Source: Eutypella sp. D-1
Taxonomy: Eukaryota; Ascomycota; Sordariomycetes; Xylariales; Diatrypaceae
Direction of reading: 5' to 3'
DNA length: 64,000 bases
Assembly (NCBI GenBank): GCA_023313575.1
Contig: JAJTTP010000033.1
Location: 147,425 to 211,424 of the forward strand
The notes beneath the pieces were generated by a model. That model was not told the DNA's origin and did no database searches. It saw nothing but the letters and a program-made list of their open reading frames with translations. A program made the position numbers and the translations under genes. Shown here one piece after another: positions 43,435-54,843 of this stretch (positions are counted from its first letter, which is position 1; every line of letters starts with the position of its first letter).

Positions 43435-44505
43435 ATGCCACTCCTCCAACTCCCCCCCGAAACCCTAGTTCAAATTTTCGATTATGTCGGTTCATCTTAT
43501 TTCCGCTCGGATCTGTCACGCCTCACAGTCTGTAAGCAGTGGTACACATTTGCCCATCCCGCGTGCTTCCGGGATTTTGACGTCACCCAGCAGACACTAC
43601 AAGACCTGCTGTCTTCTCCATACATGGGATCAAGTCTATCTCTAGTCAAAGATAGCGTGGAAACCCTGGACCTGGACTTGAATGGCTTCGAAGACTGGAC
43701 CTCCCTTCTACTGTCTCGACACGATTCGCAGACTGTAAGTTTGTCGGATCTGTCGTCTTTGGATGACGCCCATGGACGCGCAGTCCGCGCAGCCTGGACA
43801 GCGCAGCTGAACGAGGATCTCCTCTACTTCGCCACCATCATCAAACAATCACGGAAATTGCGCATCCTACGCATCCAAGCCACCACCGAACTGATTCTGC
43901 TACGTCGTTATCTAGAGCGCCGCGACTACCTGTTTCTATCCACAATACGCGCCTTCCTATCAGCCAGCAACCTAACTAGTCTAGAGCTAGATCTATGCGG
44001 CACTCGACTTATACCGCATCAAAGCCAAGAGCACGGTGAAGGATTCCATGTCTGCACGAGTATCGCCGCGCTTCTTACTACGCTACGACGTTTGCGACTA
44101 CGCATGCGCAGTATCTGTGCCGATGTTCTAAAACCTAGACAACATAGCACTAAGCTACGTTTGAACGAGGTTCTCATCAACCTCAGTTTGTCCTATGAGT
44201 CACCTCTAACCACCTCGGCGGCGCACGCCACATGCTGCGGTTCCTCCTCTGGGGGGTTCCTTCAACTGAAAGCGGATATGGAGAAGCAGGCGCAAGCTCT
44301 TGTGGCACAGATGGCGGCCCCAAAAATAGTGAGGATATTGACGCATGAGCTTCCGAGTATTGAAATGCAGGCGTTCGATGTCTTGACTGGCAAAAATGTC
44401 AGGTTGAGTGATAGTGCGGAGTGGGATGACGACGGCGAGACTATCGAGGATGAAGTGTCGGACGAGGAGTCCGAGATTTCGGACCTGTCCTCAGACGACG
44501 ATTGA
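43435..44505 (+). CDS. F-box protein
   Basis: F-box proteins bring substrates to SCF ubiquitin ligases. This is a single exon of 356 aa. The N-terminus has the F-box pattern LLQLPPETLVQIFDYVG, then DLSRLTVCKQWYTFAHP (about residues 3-45). The rest has leucine-spaced segments (RKLRILRIQATTEL, NLTSLELDLCGTRL, LTTLRRLRLRM) like irregular LRRs used for substrate recognition. The C-terminus is a strongly acidic, Ser/Asp/Glu-rich tail. The substrate cannot be named. Confidence 0.85.
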   Translation: MPLLQLPPETLVQIFDYVGSSYFRSDLSRLTVCKQWYTFAHPACFRDFDVTQQTLQDLLSSPYMGSSLSLVKDSVETLDLDLNGFEDWTSLLLSRHDSQTVSLSDLSSLDDAHGRAVRAAWTAQLNEDLLYFATIIKQSRKLRILRIQATTELILLRRYLERRDYLFLSTIRAFLSASNLTSLELDLCGTRLIPHQSQEHGEGFHVCTSIAALLTTLRRLRLRMRSICADVLKPRQHSTKLRLNEVLINLSLSYESPLTTSAAHATCCGSSSGGFLQLKADMEKQAQALVAQMAAPKIVRILTHELPSIEMQAFDVLTGKNVRLSDSAEWDDDGETIEDEVSDEESEISDLSSDDD

Positions 44506-44888
44506 TAGCCACCAGGGGCGTTTGGATGTTGATTTCTTGACACGGAGGTTCGGACGCATTGCTGCCTTGTTACCTCACAGGCTGACCTCATCACCTAAAT
44601 ATGCATGTCGCCTCACTACGGACGCGGCTCTCTATGTGAGAGCACGTACGATGTTCTTGGCAGGCCGATAAAATTCGTCGACGTTGTTCTAGACTAGCTA
44701 CCTAGTCGCGCGCTGATAATATTATGCTAGTCTATTCGGTAACGTCATAACCCATCTCTCAATGGAATATGAAGCTGGCGTCTTGACCGACATGATGCAC
44801 ACCTTTTCAGGCGTCCTCTGGCACGTAGCAGGGAATGGTGCATTCCATAGCACGCTTTTAAGCAAGCCGGGACCTCCTCAATTCTAAC
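44506..44888. other. Intergenic region between convergent genes
   Basis: This contains 3' flanks of the F-box and reductase genes. Nothing else was recognised. Confidence 0.4.
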
Positions 44889-45946
44889 CTAAGTCCACAG
44901 TATATGGTCCATGCCGGGAATCTGCCGACCTCCCGAGACGGGGATTGTGCTGATGATGGCGTCAAGCTTCTCTTTTTCTTCTGCAGTTAGCTCCACGATG
45001 GTACAGTTCTCGTTAACACGGGAGGCGGCCGTGGCTCCGGGAATAGGAATCAGTGTGCCGCAATTGCCCTTGTTGGAATGCGCACGGATCCACGCTAGAG
45101 CAAGCTGCGCAGACGTAACGCCTTTTACTTTAGCAATGTCTGCGACTCTATCGACTAGCTCGATGTTCTTGTGGAAGTGCTGTGTGGGAGAGAACTAGTC
45201 AGTTGGTCCTTAAATAAAGCACCGAAGAGGGGATCACCGACCTCTGGTTGGAAACGACCAAACATATGTCTGACGTCACCTTTGGGGATGTCCTCCAGCT
45301 TTCTCACCTGTCCAGTTAAGAAGCCATAACCAAGTGGTGAGTAGGTCACGATGGGAATTTCTAATTCTTTGCACGTCTCGGCGACGCCATTAGTGAGAAT
45401 CTCCGTGCTCCACAAAGAAAACTCGACCTCGACGACACTGATGGGATAAAGGGCGTTTGCTTTGCGAATAGTTTCTGCGCGGACCTCAGAGAGGCCTACC
45501 GCGCCGATGGCTCCCTCTTTAACGAGTTCTGCGAACGCGCCCATTGTTTCCTCCATCGGAACGTTAGGGTCCATCCGAGCAGGACCGAAGATGTCAATCT
45601 TCTTTACACCTCCAAGGATCTCATTGCACTCGGCAGCACTGGCACGCACGCCTTCTCGTGTGTTGGTAGCCGCTAATGTAGCGGCGTCGCAGCACGCACG
45701 GATGAATAAAGTCACCTTGTCTGCATCTTCCGGGTATTTGGTGAAATATCGACGAAGGAGGTGGAGACCTGCCGTCGGTGGCTCCGGAGGCATGCCGTAG
45801 ATAGACGAAGAAGACCAAATCGTCGCACCGTTTGCAATAGCGGCCTTCATGGCCTCAAAGGCTTGTTCATCAGGGGTGACCTGGGGTCGCCAGGTAAATC
45901 CAAGGAGCCCGTAGCCAGTGGTGGGCAGTGGGTTTGGCAGAGCCAT
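44889..45946 (-). CDS. Aldo-keto reductase, AKR8/pyridoxal reductase-like, with altered active-site positions
   Basis: Two exons, 45946-45242 and 45179-44889, joined by a GTCGGT...ACACAG phase-0 intron, give 331 aa. The start at 45946 (MALPNPLPTTGYGLLGFTWR) matches the usual start of this family. The frame is open to an upstream ATG at 46105, which would add 53 residues. Family landmarks are YFTKYPEDADKV, KKIDIFGPARMDPNVP, AVGLSEVRAETI, PIVTYSPLGYGFLTGQ and the C-terminal LIPIPGATAA. The IYG tyrosine is kept. The usual catalytic lysine position (VxLSVKG in relatives) reads TLFIRACC, with Arg, and the segment before IYG is Ser-rich (WSSSSIYG). The comparison is from memory. It may be a functional variant with another substrate or a weakly active enzyme. 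Confidence 0.85.
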
Positions 45947-47038
45947 GGTGGATGATGAAAAAGTGGGAGCAATGCTTAGTAAAGCGTGGGAAGGTCGATA
46001 ACCGACTGAAAAGCCAACCAATAGAGAGTTCAGAGCTGCGTAACGAAGGAAGTAAGATTCCGGATTTGAAGGCAATTGCGAGGACGTATCCAGGACAAAG
46101 CGCATATCCGCTTCTATAAATCATCTTTGAGTAAAATCGGCTTTATAAGGCCCGACTATATTGTCGCGCCGATGCACACTTGTCGGAAAATAGCAACGGA
46201 GATAAGCAATCCCGGTTGTAATTAATCCCTTGCTTGATGGATAGGACCAAACAGAACAGTTTTACACTGGCTACTCAGATTACAAAGGGACTTGGGGGAC
46301 CCTACTTGCCTAGATAGGAAAGTCTTGGCAGGCAGGTCCGGCTGGGGTCAGGCCCACTCGGGTCCATCCAAGGCATTAATACAAGGCTGGTAGACATATC
46401 AAATGGTGTTAGTTGGAAGGCGCTCAAGTTTAGTAATGGAAAAATCCAGTAATACTACACATAGAACATATTATGAAGGATTGTTTAACTCAATTACATG
46501 GTCTACGTGCTCGTGTGTGTGTGTAAGCTCGAACCTTGGCTAGCGCGTAGTTTGGCCAGCCAATGCACCTGGCGCTGACCCGTATCGGCGTCGACACCAG
46601 AACTTTCGAGACGTTAATTGTCGCCGGGTGTTCAACTTCCTCGGGGAGTCAGAGCTAGCACGGAAGACCAATATGGACGTCATCCTAATGGGTTAACATT
46701 TACTTGATCTTATATATACGTGCTGTTTTGAATGTCCAGGCTAAGATAGGATAATAGGGCGGCTCTTAAAATTCTACCAGTCCGTTAGAATCGTTTCACA
46801 AAAGGGGCCGGACGATTTGCCCCGACCAATATCACCCGTACCCTTTCGTTAGAAGGTACTATTTCTGGAGTTTATTTCGTGTCAGGAACAGTCGCCTGCA
46901 GGTCGAAATTAGTCAGAATGATCCCATCGCTTTCTAACTTGCTACTTCTTAATTTAAAGGTACTAGAATTCCAGTGGTATAGATTGAGGGAATGATTAGA
47001 ATATTATTCGAGTATATATTTTAAGTGCTCGAGCGTGT
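45947..47038. other. Intergenic region
   Basis: This is the promoter side of the AKR8-like gene, with the alternative ATG at 46105. A GT microsatellite lies near 46510-46522. No gene or RNA was recognised. Confidence 0.4.
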
Positions 47039-47338
47039 TACATCCGCCACCTATTTCAGGACTGGCCCAAAAAGAATTGTGTTTTTATATTGGAAAACGT
47101 AAAAGCTGGCATGATGAAGGGATCGGTTGTTTTGATTGACGGAATAGTCGTTCTTCAATGCAATACATCGTGGAGAGCAACTCTGGGAGACATTACCATG
47201 GCAGTAACTCTGTGTGGCATCGAACGAACTGAGAGTTGGTGGCGAGAGCTTGCCTATGAAGCTGGGTTTAACATGTTGAAGATCCTCCAGTATGAGGAGG
47301 AAGTGGGTGACTCTGTCAGAGTACTTACTATAATATAA
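47039..47338 (+). pseudogene. C-terminal relic of a plant-type O-methyltransferase
   Basis: This frame reads YIRHLFQDWPKKNCVFILEN, then MMKGSVVLID, SWRATLGDITMAVTLCGIER and YEAGFNMLKILQYE. It aligns by eye with the last third of fungal Methyltransf_2 enzymes from the catalytic HDW motif to the end. The catalytic His is replaced by Gln (FQDWP). The SAM-binding half is absent upstream, where sequence is AT-rich and unreadable as protein. It ends in a natural-looking stop. It is called a relic because it is a fragment lacking the cofactor site and catalytic base. Confidence 0.7.
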
Positions 47339-47544
47339 AAAATAGTACGCTAAGATTCGGTAACTAAACCAAACTTCGCGGATGGAGTGTATATCTAGTA
47401 TGGGGAATACCTACTTAATCATCGTACCAATTAAAACTGCGACGAGTATTAGAGACGTGATGGAAGACCCTAGATACAACTTCAGTCGTGCAGATGATAG
47501 GTGAGTTCGCTTCGTTCATCTAAACACACCTCGCAGCAAACGCC

Positions 47545-47885
47545 AGCACTATCTTATTTGAGACCTTTGGTCAACAAGCAGTGAATGCTCTCCCCGATGA
47601 AAGCACGGCCTTCCAACATCAGAGGGAGCTTCAAAACGTCATTGAGATAGAGTTCGCCTATGTTGACGACTCTGTGGCCCAGGTGGGAGACGACTTCGCT
47701 AAGCGGTGGCGCGATCATTTCGCCCGGCCCGAGATTTCAGGTTTCAACGATCTAGTTGTCTATTAGAACTACGCTCACAACGACGAACCTCTCTCTGCCC
47801 TATATGGATGCGAGGACTGGCGGCATGAGCGCTTAACTAGGCTGAAAAATGCTTTCGACCCCAAAGCTTTTTTACTGCCTATCAC
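47545..47885 (+). pseudogene. C-terminal relic of a BBE-type FAD-linked oxidase
   Basis: An open frame at 47581-47766 continues after one TAG (47764-47766) with NYAHNDEPLSALYGCEDWR, then ERLTRLKNAFDPKAF. This is the berberine-bridge-enzyme C-terminal signature (N-Y...D...W...YG...RL...K...DP) of fungal FAD-dependent oxidases. The FAD-binding domain is missing. The in-frame stop and truncation mark it as decayed. Together with the methyltransferase relic 200 bp upstream, it suggests a dead secondary-metabolism locus. Confidence 0.7.
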
Positions 47886-48537
47886 TCTGTCCCTGGTGAT
47901 CTTGCAGACTGGATGTAATCAAACTGTAGTTAGTGTTGTCATGGACACCCTATGCCGCCTCCTTAATATAATATCTTGGTTGTAAAGCCCGACTACAGAA
48001 TCAGGATACACACGTCCATTTGAAAAATGATAACGAAGATAACCGAACCAGTGTAGAATGTCATGTCATGCAATCGGATCTGACAGAACAATCACAGGAA
48101 CCATTCAGATTGTTAAGCCTCTTAAGACTTAAACTACAGTGTCCATTGGTCCATACGAACGCACGGTATCTGAGACAGTCCGCTAAAGAAATTAACCTTA
48201 GCAGTACTTATAGCGCACGTTGCAGCAGGCATAACATTAAGTAGCGCTAAGGTACTGCAGAAGCGTATGAAAATACAGTACGATATATGTATATATTTTT
48301 TTTCTCAATTCAGACTGTAGCTGAATAGCCACGAGGCTACTCACTTTTGGACGCCCCCTCCATACCCCGTAGCTGACTTGGTTTTTTAAACCCTGCCATC
48401 CAACCTGCCGGCCCTACCAGATGATCTTATGTAATCATGAAGCCCCCTATCCTACCCGCCCCACTATAAGGGTCCGGACCCACTATAGGGGCCAATCGCA
48501 CGTGACAGATACTAATGACAACCCCTGGATGATTCTA
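47886..48537. other. Intergenic region
   Basis: This is the 3' flank of the intact O-methyltransferase and the tail of the relic zone. A repeat of ccactataRgg at 48461-48488 is noticeable. No gene was recognised. Confidence 0.35.
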
Positions 48538-50375
48538 TCACAGCCCTACTTCTGTAATGCCGATCATGCTCCTTGTGTCCCAGAATTTCACAAGACGCAA
48601 CCCTGCCCTCTCGATCAGTTCTTGGTACTCTGCTGGCGTCCTCTCAATTCCGTTGATACTGGCCATGAGGGCAAGATCTCGGTTGTGGCAGTAACGGGCA
48701 TGATATCCATAGTTCGCCAGTAGAGGACTCGGCGCACTGCGAATCTCTGGACACCCAGAGGTAGTGTTCATGACAGGGTCGCATATCAATATGCGCGATT
48801 TCGGGCCCATGGACGACTTGATAGACTTCAGAATAGTGATGCAATAGTCGTCCGACCAGTCGTGCCTGACAGAAGCTTTTATGAGAATCCAACTTTGTTT
48901 CGATTCGTCTTCCCCACAGGGAGAGGGGTAGAGGAAATGATGAGTGCTTTCTTACAGAATGCCGCGCAGCCAGTATATGTCCGCATCTTTGATGGGATTC
49001 GGCTTAAAGAAGTCGTGCACCATAAATGTGACGCGTCCGCTAGGAATAGCGTTGGGATATTCCCGTGGGAAGATCTCTTTCTCAGCCTGCTGTACGTTTT
49101 CCGGCCGATCCTGGACTATGAACTTGAGATTTGGGCATACGGGTAGGAGCTGCAGGACAAAACCACCTGTTAAAGCAAATGGTGTACCATGTAGTCAGCA
49201 CAACTCGGATTACGAGATCAGGTCGATCATATAAGTAATCAGGATTTAGGAGCTTCGACGAACCGACACCACCACCAACGTCCACCACAAGAGCATCCCC
49301 TAGCTTGTCCCAGGGAAAGTCTAAACATTATGTCAGTAGGTCTTAGTACGGTTAAGGAAGAATAGATGAATCAACTACCAAATGCGTGTGCAGTACCCGA
49401 AGTCTTGCCGCCACCAAGCATAGCCAGGGCAAAGTTCTCTAACTCAGGCCGGCCCACCAGTCCCTTATGGTCGAACGTCACACCGCATTTAGATAAGTCG
49501 GGTACACCGGGGTACCCTGGACCGTCGGAAATGACCTGATCGGATGGTAGGCGCTCGGTCATCCAATCCCACATGGGCTTGTCTGATCCCATGGCATTCT
49601 GGAATGCTGTCTCCTCGACCTTGTAGGATTTGCCTTTTGGGCTCACAATGTATCGCGGAAGGTGTTCAGATACGGCATAATTGTGCAAGCCACTATATTT
49701 GGATATGATTAGCGGTGATCAATGTCGAGGTAATGAATCTTCTTGATAACGTTTGCCGGTAACGTACAATAACTGCACGTAGGCCCGAAGTCCCGGATTG
49801 TTAACCAGTGCCGCAGAGATGCGGTTATTGGAGAACCTATTCCCATCAACTTCATTGAACACATGGATAGTGCACAACGTTCTTAAGATGCGTGCTATGT
49901 CAAGGAGAGTGAAAATGGGTTAGTTACTTGCGCTCTCGCAGTACAAAATATACACGAAGAGTTTGGCCTGTAGCTTACCCAGCTTCTTTGATTCAATGTT
50001 TGTCTTCTCAGCCAAGGTCTCAACATGGAGTCCGTCATGTCCCGCTTCGGCTAATAAGTCGGGGATGTTACGTTCGGCAGCGATGAACAGCGCTCGCGAT
50101 TCCATGTACGAGGTTAGAAGTTGCTGAATGTGTTGGTATGGCTCGGAAATGAGCTCCACTAGCGATCCTGAGATAGCTTCAATCGTCTTTTCCGCCTCCC
50201 ACAGCTTTCGGGTTGGAAGAAGTCGAGCCGTATCTGCGCCCTCAACTGTCGTGGACGACCTAGAGAAGTCTTCCTGAGCCCATTCTTCCTTTACTGTTAG
50301 GGCCGCGTCACGCAGCAGGTCACACAGTTTCATAAGCTTTTCAGCTTCTTCTGGAGTTCGCGGATAGCGCTCCAT
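48538..50375 (-). CDS. SAM-dependent O-methyltransferase, plant/fungal secondary-metabolite type (Methyltransf_2)
   Basis: Six exons: 50375-49979, 49894-49768, 49692-49379, 49320-49264, 49166-48956 and 48865-48538, giving 477 aa. All junctions are GT-AG and preserve frame. The N-terminal helical dimerisation domain comes first. Exon 4 gives VVDVGGGVG, and splicing at a GTTCGT donor joins it to GFVLQLLPVCPNLKFIVQD, the SAM-binding site (about residues 291-320). Splicing into exon 6 restores LRGILHDWSDDYC with the catalytic His (about 370). The C-terminus ends ERAGLRLVKFWDT. The alternative GTG/TTG starts upstream of 50375 were rejected for the ATG. The substrate is probably a phenolic or polyketide hydroxyl. 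It sits at the edge of the RIP block, so silencing is possible. Confidence 0.87.
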
Positions 50376-51034
50376 AGTGAAAGAGGATTGTACGGTAGAA
50401 TAGTGGCCCAAAGGATAAAATACAAATATCGGATCTCAGTCTTACTCGGTGTATTAAGCCCGAATGAGAATGATCTATTATCTTTTCTTCAAACCCACCA
50501 CGGGAGCACTGGGGTTCTTAAGACATACAAGGACCGTTATCAAGGCCTATCAAATAACTACCGAATGACAAGGGTCGGGGCTACGGACCATACCGAAGGA
50601 CACTATTAGTTGTTAGTGGTCACTGGTATGGACCCACATACCAGTAGGATGTACCTATGTACCTATCTCCCGTTTATATAAGGATACGGGCTTTGCCCGT
50701 ATCCCTTTTAAATAAATAAATAAATTTTAAACAAAAATATAACATTAATTTTATTACTTTATATATTATTATCTTTTTTTTTACGTACGTATTTATTAAT
50801 ATTAATTAATAATATAAATTAATAAAGTTAAAAAAATTATTATTATAATAACTTAAAAATCGTTTCGCGTTAATATTATTAATAAATCTTTATTACTATT
50901 TTCCCCCGTTTATTTTTATATCGGATAATTAATAATAAACCGGACCATTATTTAACGGGAAAATATAAATATTTTTACTCGGCTTTTTAATTTTATTTTA
51001 AAACGTACGGTATTATTAATTTAAGCATTTAACC
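50376..51034. other. Boundary between genic DNA and RIP-mutated AT-rich block
   Basis: Composition changes abruptly near 50700, from normal genic DNA to very AT-rich. Just at the border is a perfect 10-bp inverted repeat. Beyond it, coding potential is lost and CA/TG dinucleotides become rare. Confidence 0.7.
50682..50704. repeat. Perfect hairpin: 10-bp inverted repeat with TTT loop
   Basis: GGATACGGGC is followed by TTT and its exact reverse complement GCCCGTATCC. It lies at the boundary with the AT-rich block. It may be a terminal hairpin of a small element or a boundary remnant. Confidence 0.8.
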
Positions 51035-51426
51035 TGTAACGGCTGGTTTATTCCTAACTATTAGTCCAGTTAAGGGGTTTATGTTAATAAAAGTGCTAAA
51101 AGTTTTAAGTAATTAAATTATATTATAAATTAATAAGTTTTAAAATTATTTAAAAAAAATGTAATAAACGTAATTATATATTATTTATATCTTTTATTCC
51201 TGATATTAAAATATGTGGTTATTATTAAATCGTTAAAATAGCTGGCTATTTTAATTATTTTAAATTATTAAAATAGTTAATTATCCCGGTTATCCTTTTT
51301 ATTACGTGATTCGAACATGGCTAATTTATTATGGTTAGGTTTTTTTAAAAACTTCGTTTTTTCGAATAAGATTATGATTTATTATTAGCTTTATTTAACC
51401 TTTTATAACTTAATTAAGTTATAACA
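51035..51426 (-). repeat. LTR copy 1 (RIP-mutated)
   Basis: It begins TGTAACGGCTGG and ends ATAACA, so it has TG...CA ends. It shares the about 45-bp head (CCTAACTATTAGTCCAGT) with four other copies in the block. It is followed by internal sequence similar to that after copy 4, cut off by copy 2. Confidence 0.75.
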
Positions 51427-52260
51427 CGATTTTTTTTTTTAAAGTTTTTGTTTTTAAAACTAATTTTTCCGTTTTTATTATTATAAATATTTTTTTTTAT
51501 TTTTTTTTATTTTTTATTATGTTTAGTTATATTAATAAATCGGTTTTTTAACGCGTAAAACCTTTATTTTAACGTAAAACTTTTTAATACGATTTTCTTT
51601 TACGGCGGTTTTATCGTTTAATCTGATTAATATAGTTTTTTATTTTTATTATAAACGTTATTAACGTAAATATAAAGTTTTTAATTCGGACTTTTTTTAT
51701 TATTCGTTATATATTTGTTATAACCGGAGTTAATATAATATATTTAAACTTAGTCCGAAGTAATTATAAAAGGTTATATTTTAATAATAAAAATTGGAGT
51801 TAATATTTAAAGTTACGGAGGAAGAAATTAATATAATTAACGTAAAACTTTATCGTTTTTATTATTAAAAACGTATATGGTATAAAAAAATAATAAAAGC
51901 GGTATTTTATAATATCGATAATTTAAAAAAGTTAAAAAAGTTAAAAAAAAAAAAACGTCGGGCAGAAAATACGCGTTATACAGGGTTTATTAAGGTATTA
52001 ATAAATTTTAAGGTTATTCCGGATTTTAATTAGTTCAGGATAAATATATCGGGTAATTTTAATTAAGATATTATTTTTATTAACGTTTCCGTCGGCGTTA
52101 ATAAAAAATTTTTAAAAAGCGTTAAACGTTTATTAAATAATTAACCGGTTTTTATATATTTTCGAAGTTATTATATTTTTTTTATTTAATTTTATATTTT
52201 ATTCGTTTATTCTTTATTTATACGTTTAAGATTTTTTTTATTTCGTATTTATTTATTTTT

Positions 52261-52726
52261 TATAACGGCCGGTTTATTCCTAACTATTAATCCAGTTAAG
52301 GGGTTTATATTAATAAAAATGCTAAGGGGTTTTAAGCAATAAGTAATCACGTTTAATAATAATAAAAAAAAAGGTGCTTTAAGTAACCAAGTTATATTAT
52401 AAGCTAATAAATATAAAAATTATTTAAAAGAAAAGTAATAAGCGTAATTATATACTATTTATATCCTTTATTCTTAACATTAAAATATATAATTATTATT
52501 AAATCGTTAAAATCGTATCCGAATATAACAATTTAATATCGTTAAAATTATTACCGAATATAACGATTTAATATCGTTAAGATTATTACCGATTTAACCG
52601 ATCCTTTTTAATCGTATAACGCATATAGCTTATTTTAATATAGTTATCTTTTTTTAAAATTAAAATCAGGGATTTTTTTTTATTATATTAGCCCTATTCG
52701 GCCTAATAGTTTAACCGGTTATAACA
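52261..52726 (-). repeat. LTR copy 2 (RIP-mutated)
   Basis: The head reads TATAACGGCCGG, a mutated TGTAACGGCTGG, and the end reads ATAACA. Only about 42 bp of internal sequence follow before copy 3 starts, showing nested insertion. Confidence 0.7.
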
Positions 52727-52768
52727 CGATCTTTCCTTTTTTAAGGTTTTATTTTTAAAACTTATTTT

Positions 52769-53179
52769 TGTGACGGCTGGTCTATTCCTAACTATTAGTC
52801 CAGTCGAGGGGTTTATGTTAACAGGAGTACTGGGGTTTTAAATAATAAATAATCACATCTGATAAAAAAAAAAAAGGTGTTTTAAGTAATTAAATTATAT
52901 TATAAACTGGTAAGCTTAAAAATTATTTAAAAAAAAGGTAATAAACGTAATTATATATTATTTATATCTTTTATTCTTAACATTAAAATATATGGTTATA
53001 TTAAATTTTTAAATCGTAACGGATTTAATTAATACCTTTAAATCCATAGATTATAACGGATTTATATATAACTTTTTTTATAACTTATTAAATATAACTG
53101 GCTTATATCTTTATTTTTCCGGTAATACCGTTAATAAATAAGATTATTAGCTTTTATTTAACCAAATTAAGTTATAACA
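52769..53179 (-). repeat. LTR copy 3 (least mutated head)
   Basis: It begins TGTGACGGCTGGTCTATTCC and ends ATAACA. It is the copy whose head looks closest to an unmutated LTR. Minus-strand internal sequence with an integrase C-terminal fragment follows. Confidence 0.75.
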
Positions 53180-54035
53180 CGATTTTTCCTTTTTTAAAAT
53201 TTTTATTTTTAAAACCTAATTTCCGTATTTTTACTTATTTTTTATAAATTTCTTTTTCGTTTTTATGTTTTTTATCTTTTTATTATAACTGATCGTGTTT
53301 TTAAGTTTTATTGCCGTTTTAATTAACGGGACGGTTATAAAGTTTTTATCTTTTATATTTTATTTTTTAGTTTCGAAATTATACTTTATTCTTTTTATTT
53401 TTATTATAAAAAATAATACGTAATATCCGAAGGTTTTATTTATTATTAAAATTATATTTTATATAAACGGTAATACGATAACTTAGGGATTTTAATTAAT
53501 TCTTTTTAAAATATCGTTTATAAATAAAATTGTTTAAAACATAAAAAGGCATTAACCGAAAAATAATTTTTTCGTTTTTAAAAGGAGATAAATAAGGTTA
53601 TTACGTATTTTTAACGTTTTCGAAAATTACAGGAGTTATTTCGATATCGTAGGAAAAAAATAGTTCGTTATAGTTTTTAATCTTTAAAAAAGTTAAAAAA
53701 GTTAAAGAAAAAAAAGCGTTAAACGGAAAACGTATATTTTATAAAATTTATTAAAACGTTAATAAATCTTAAAGTTATTTCGGAATTTAATTAATTTAAG
53801 ATGGATATATCGGGTAATTTTAATTAAAATATTATTTTTATTAACGTTTCTGTCGGCGTTAATGAAAATTTTTTAAAAAACGTTAAATATTTATTAAATA
53901 ATTAATAAGTTTTTATATATTTTCGGAGTTATTATATCCTTTTTATTTAACCTTATATTTTATTCCTTTATTTTTTATTCGTACGTTTAAAATTTTCTTT
54001 ACTTCGTATTTATTTATTTTTATTTCGACATTATT

Positions 54036-54242
54036 TTATCTTATTTTTATAGCTTTTATATTCGTTACGTCCTTAAATAAGGAAATATAAAAAATTAAAT
54101 AAATCTTAACTTTTAATAATAAGTCTAATTCATAATTATTTTTTAATATTTTTTTAATAATTAGGTACGGTCCGATATATTTATAATTAAATTTTTTATT
54201 AAATCGTTTTATCGTAATATTTTTTATAGCTAAATAAACCAT
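54036..54242 (-). pseudogene. Integrase C-terminal fragment of a RIP-mutated Ty3/gypsy element
   Basis: A 68-codon open frame contains NYKYIGPYLIIKKILKNNYE and YISLFKDV. This is the D-Y-x-Y-x-G-P-[FY]...Y-x-L-x-L...H-x-V-F-H-V-S-L segment at the end of Ty3/gypsy integrases, with Lys/Asn/Ile enrichment from C-to-T mutation. It belongs to the element whose LTR is copy 3. Confidence 0.7.
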
Positions 54243-54414
54243 ATCTTTTTCCGAAAAGGTTAATCCTTTTAACCTTTTTTAGTTATAATATCGGCTTATT
54301 TGTTAATGTATAAATTTAAGTTTTTCCTTTATTTTTTTATATAATTATTTAAATCGTTCTAATATTAATATGGCTTTAATATTATCCGGTCCTTTTTTAT
54401 AAACATTTTAATAA

Positions 54415-54843
54415 TATAACGGCTGGTCTATTCCTAATTATTAGTCCAGTCGAGGGGTTTATGTTAATAAAAATACTGGGGTTTTAAATAATAAGTAATT
54501 ACATTTAGTGATAGCAAAAAAAAAGGTGTTTTAAATAATTAAATTATATTATAAGCTGGTAAGCTTAAAAATTATTTAAAAGAAAGGTAATAAACGTAGT
54601 TATATATTATTTTATATCTTTTATTTTTAATATTAAAATATGATATTAAATGTTAAATCATTAAAATAATTAAGTTATCCAGGTTATTTAAAATTATTAA
54701 GATAATTAGGTTATTTAAGTTATCCTTTTTATTACATAACTTAAATATGGCTTATTTTATTATATTTATCCTTTTTAATGCCATGGTTAAGGATTATTTA
54801 TGTTAATCCTATTTAGGCTTAATAACTTAACCAGGTTATAACA
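54415..54843 (-). repeat. LTR copy 4 (3' LTR of the full-length element)
   Basis: The head reads TATAACGGCTGGTCTATTCC and the end GGTTATAACA. It pairs with copy 5. Confidence 0.75.
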
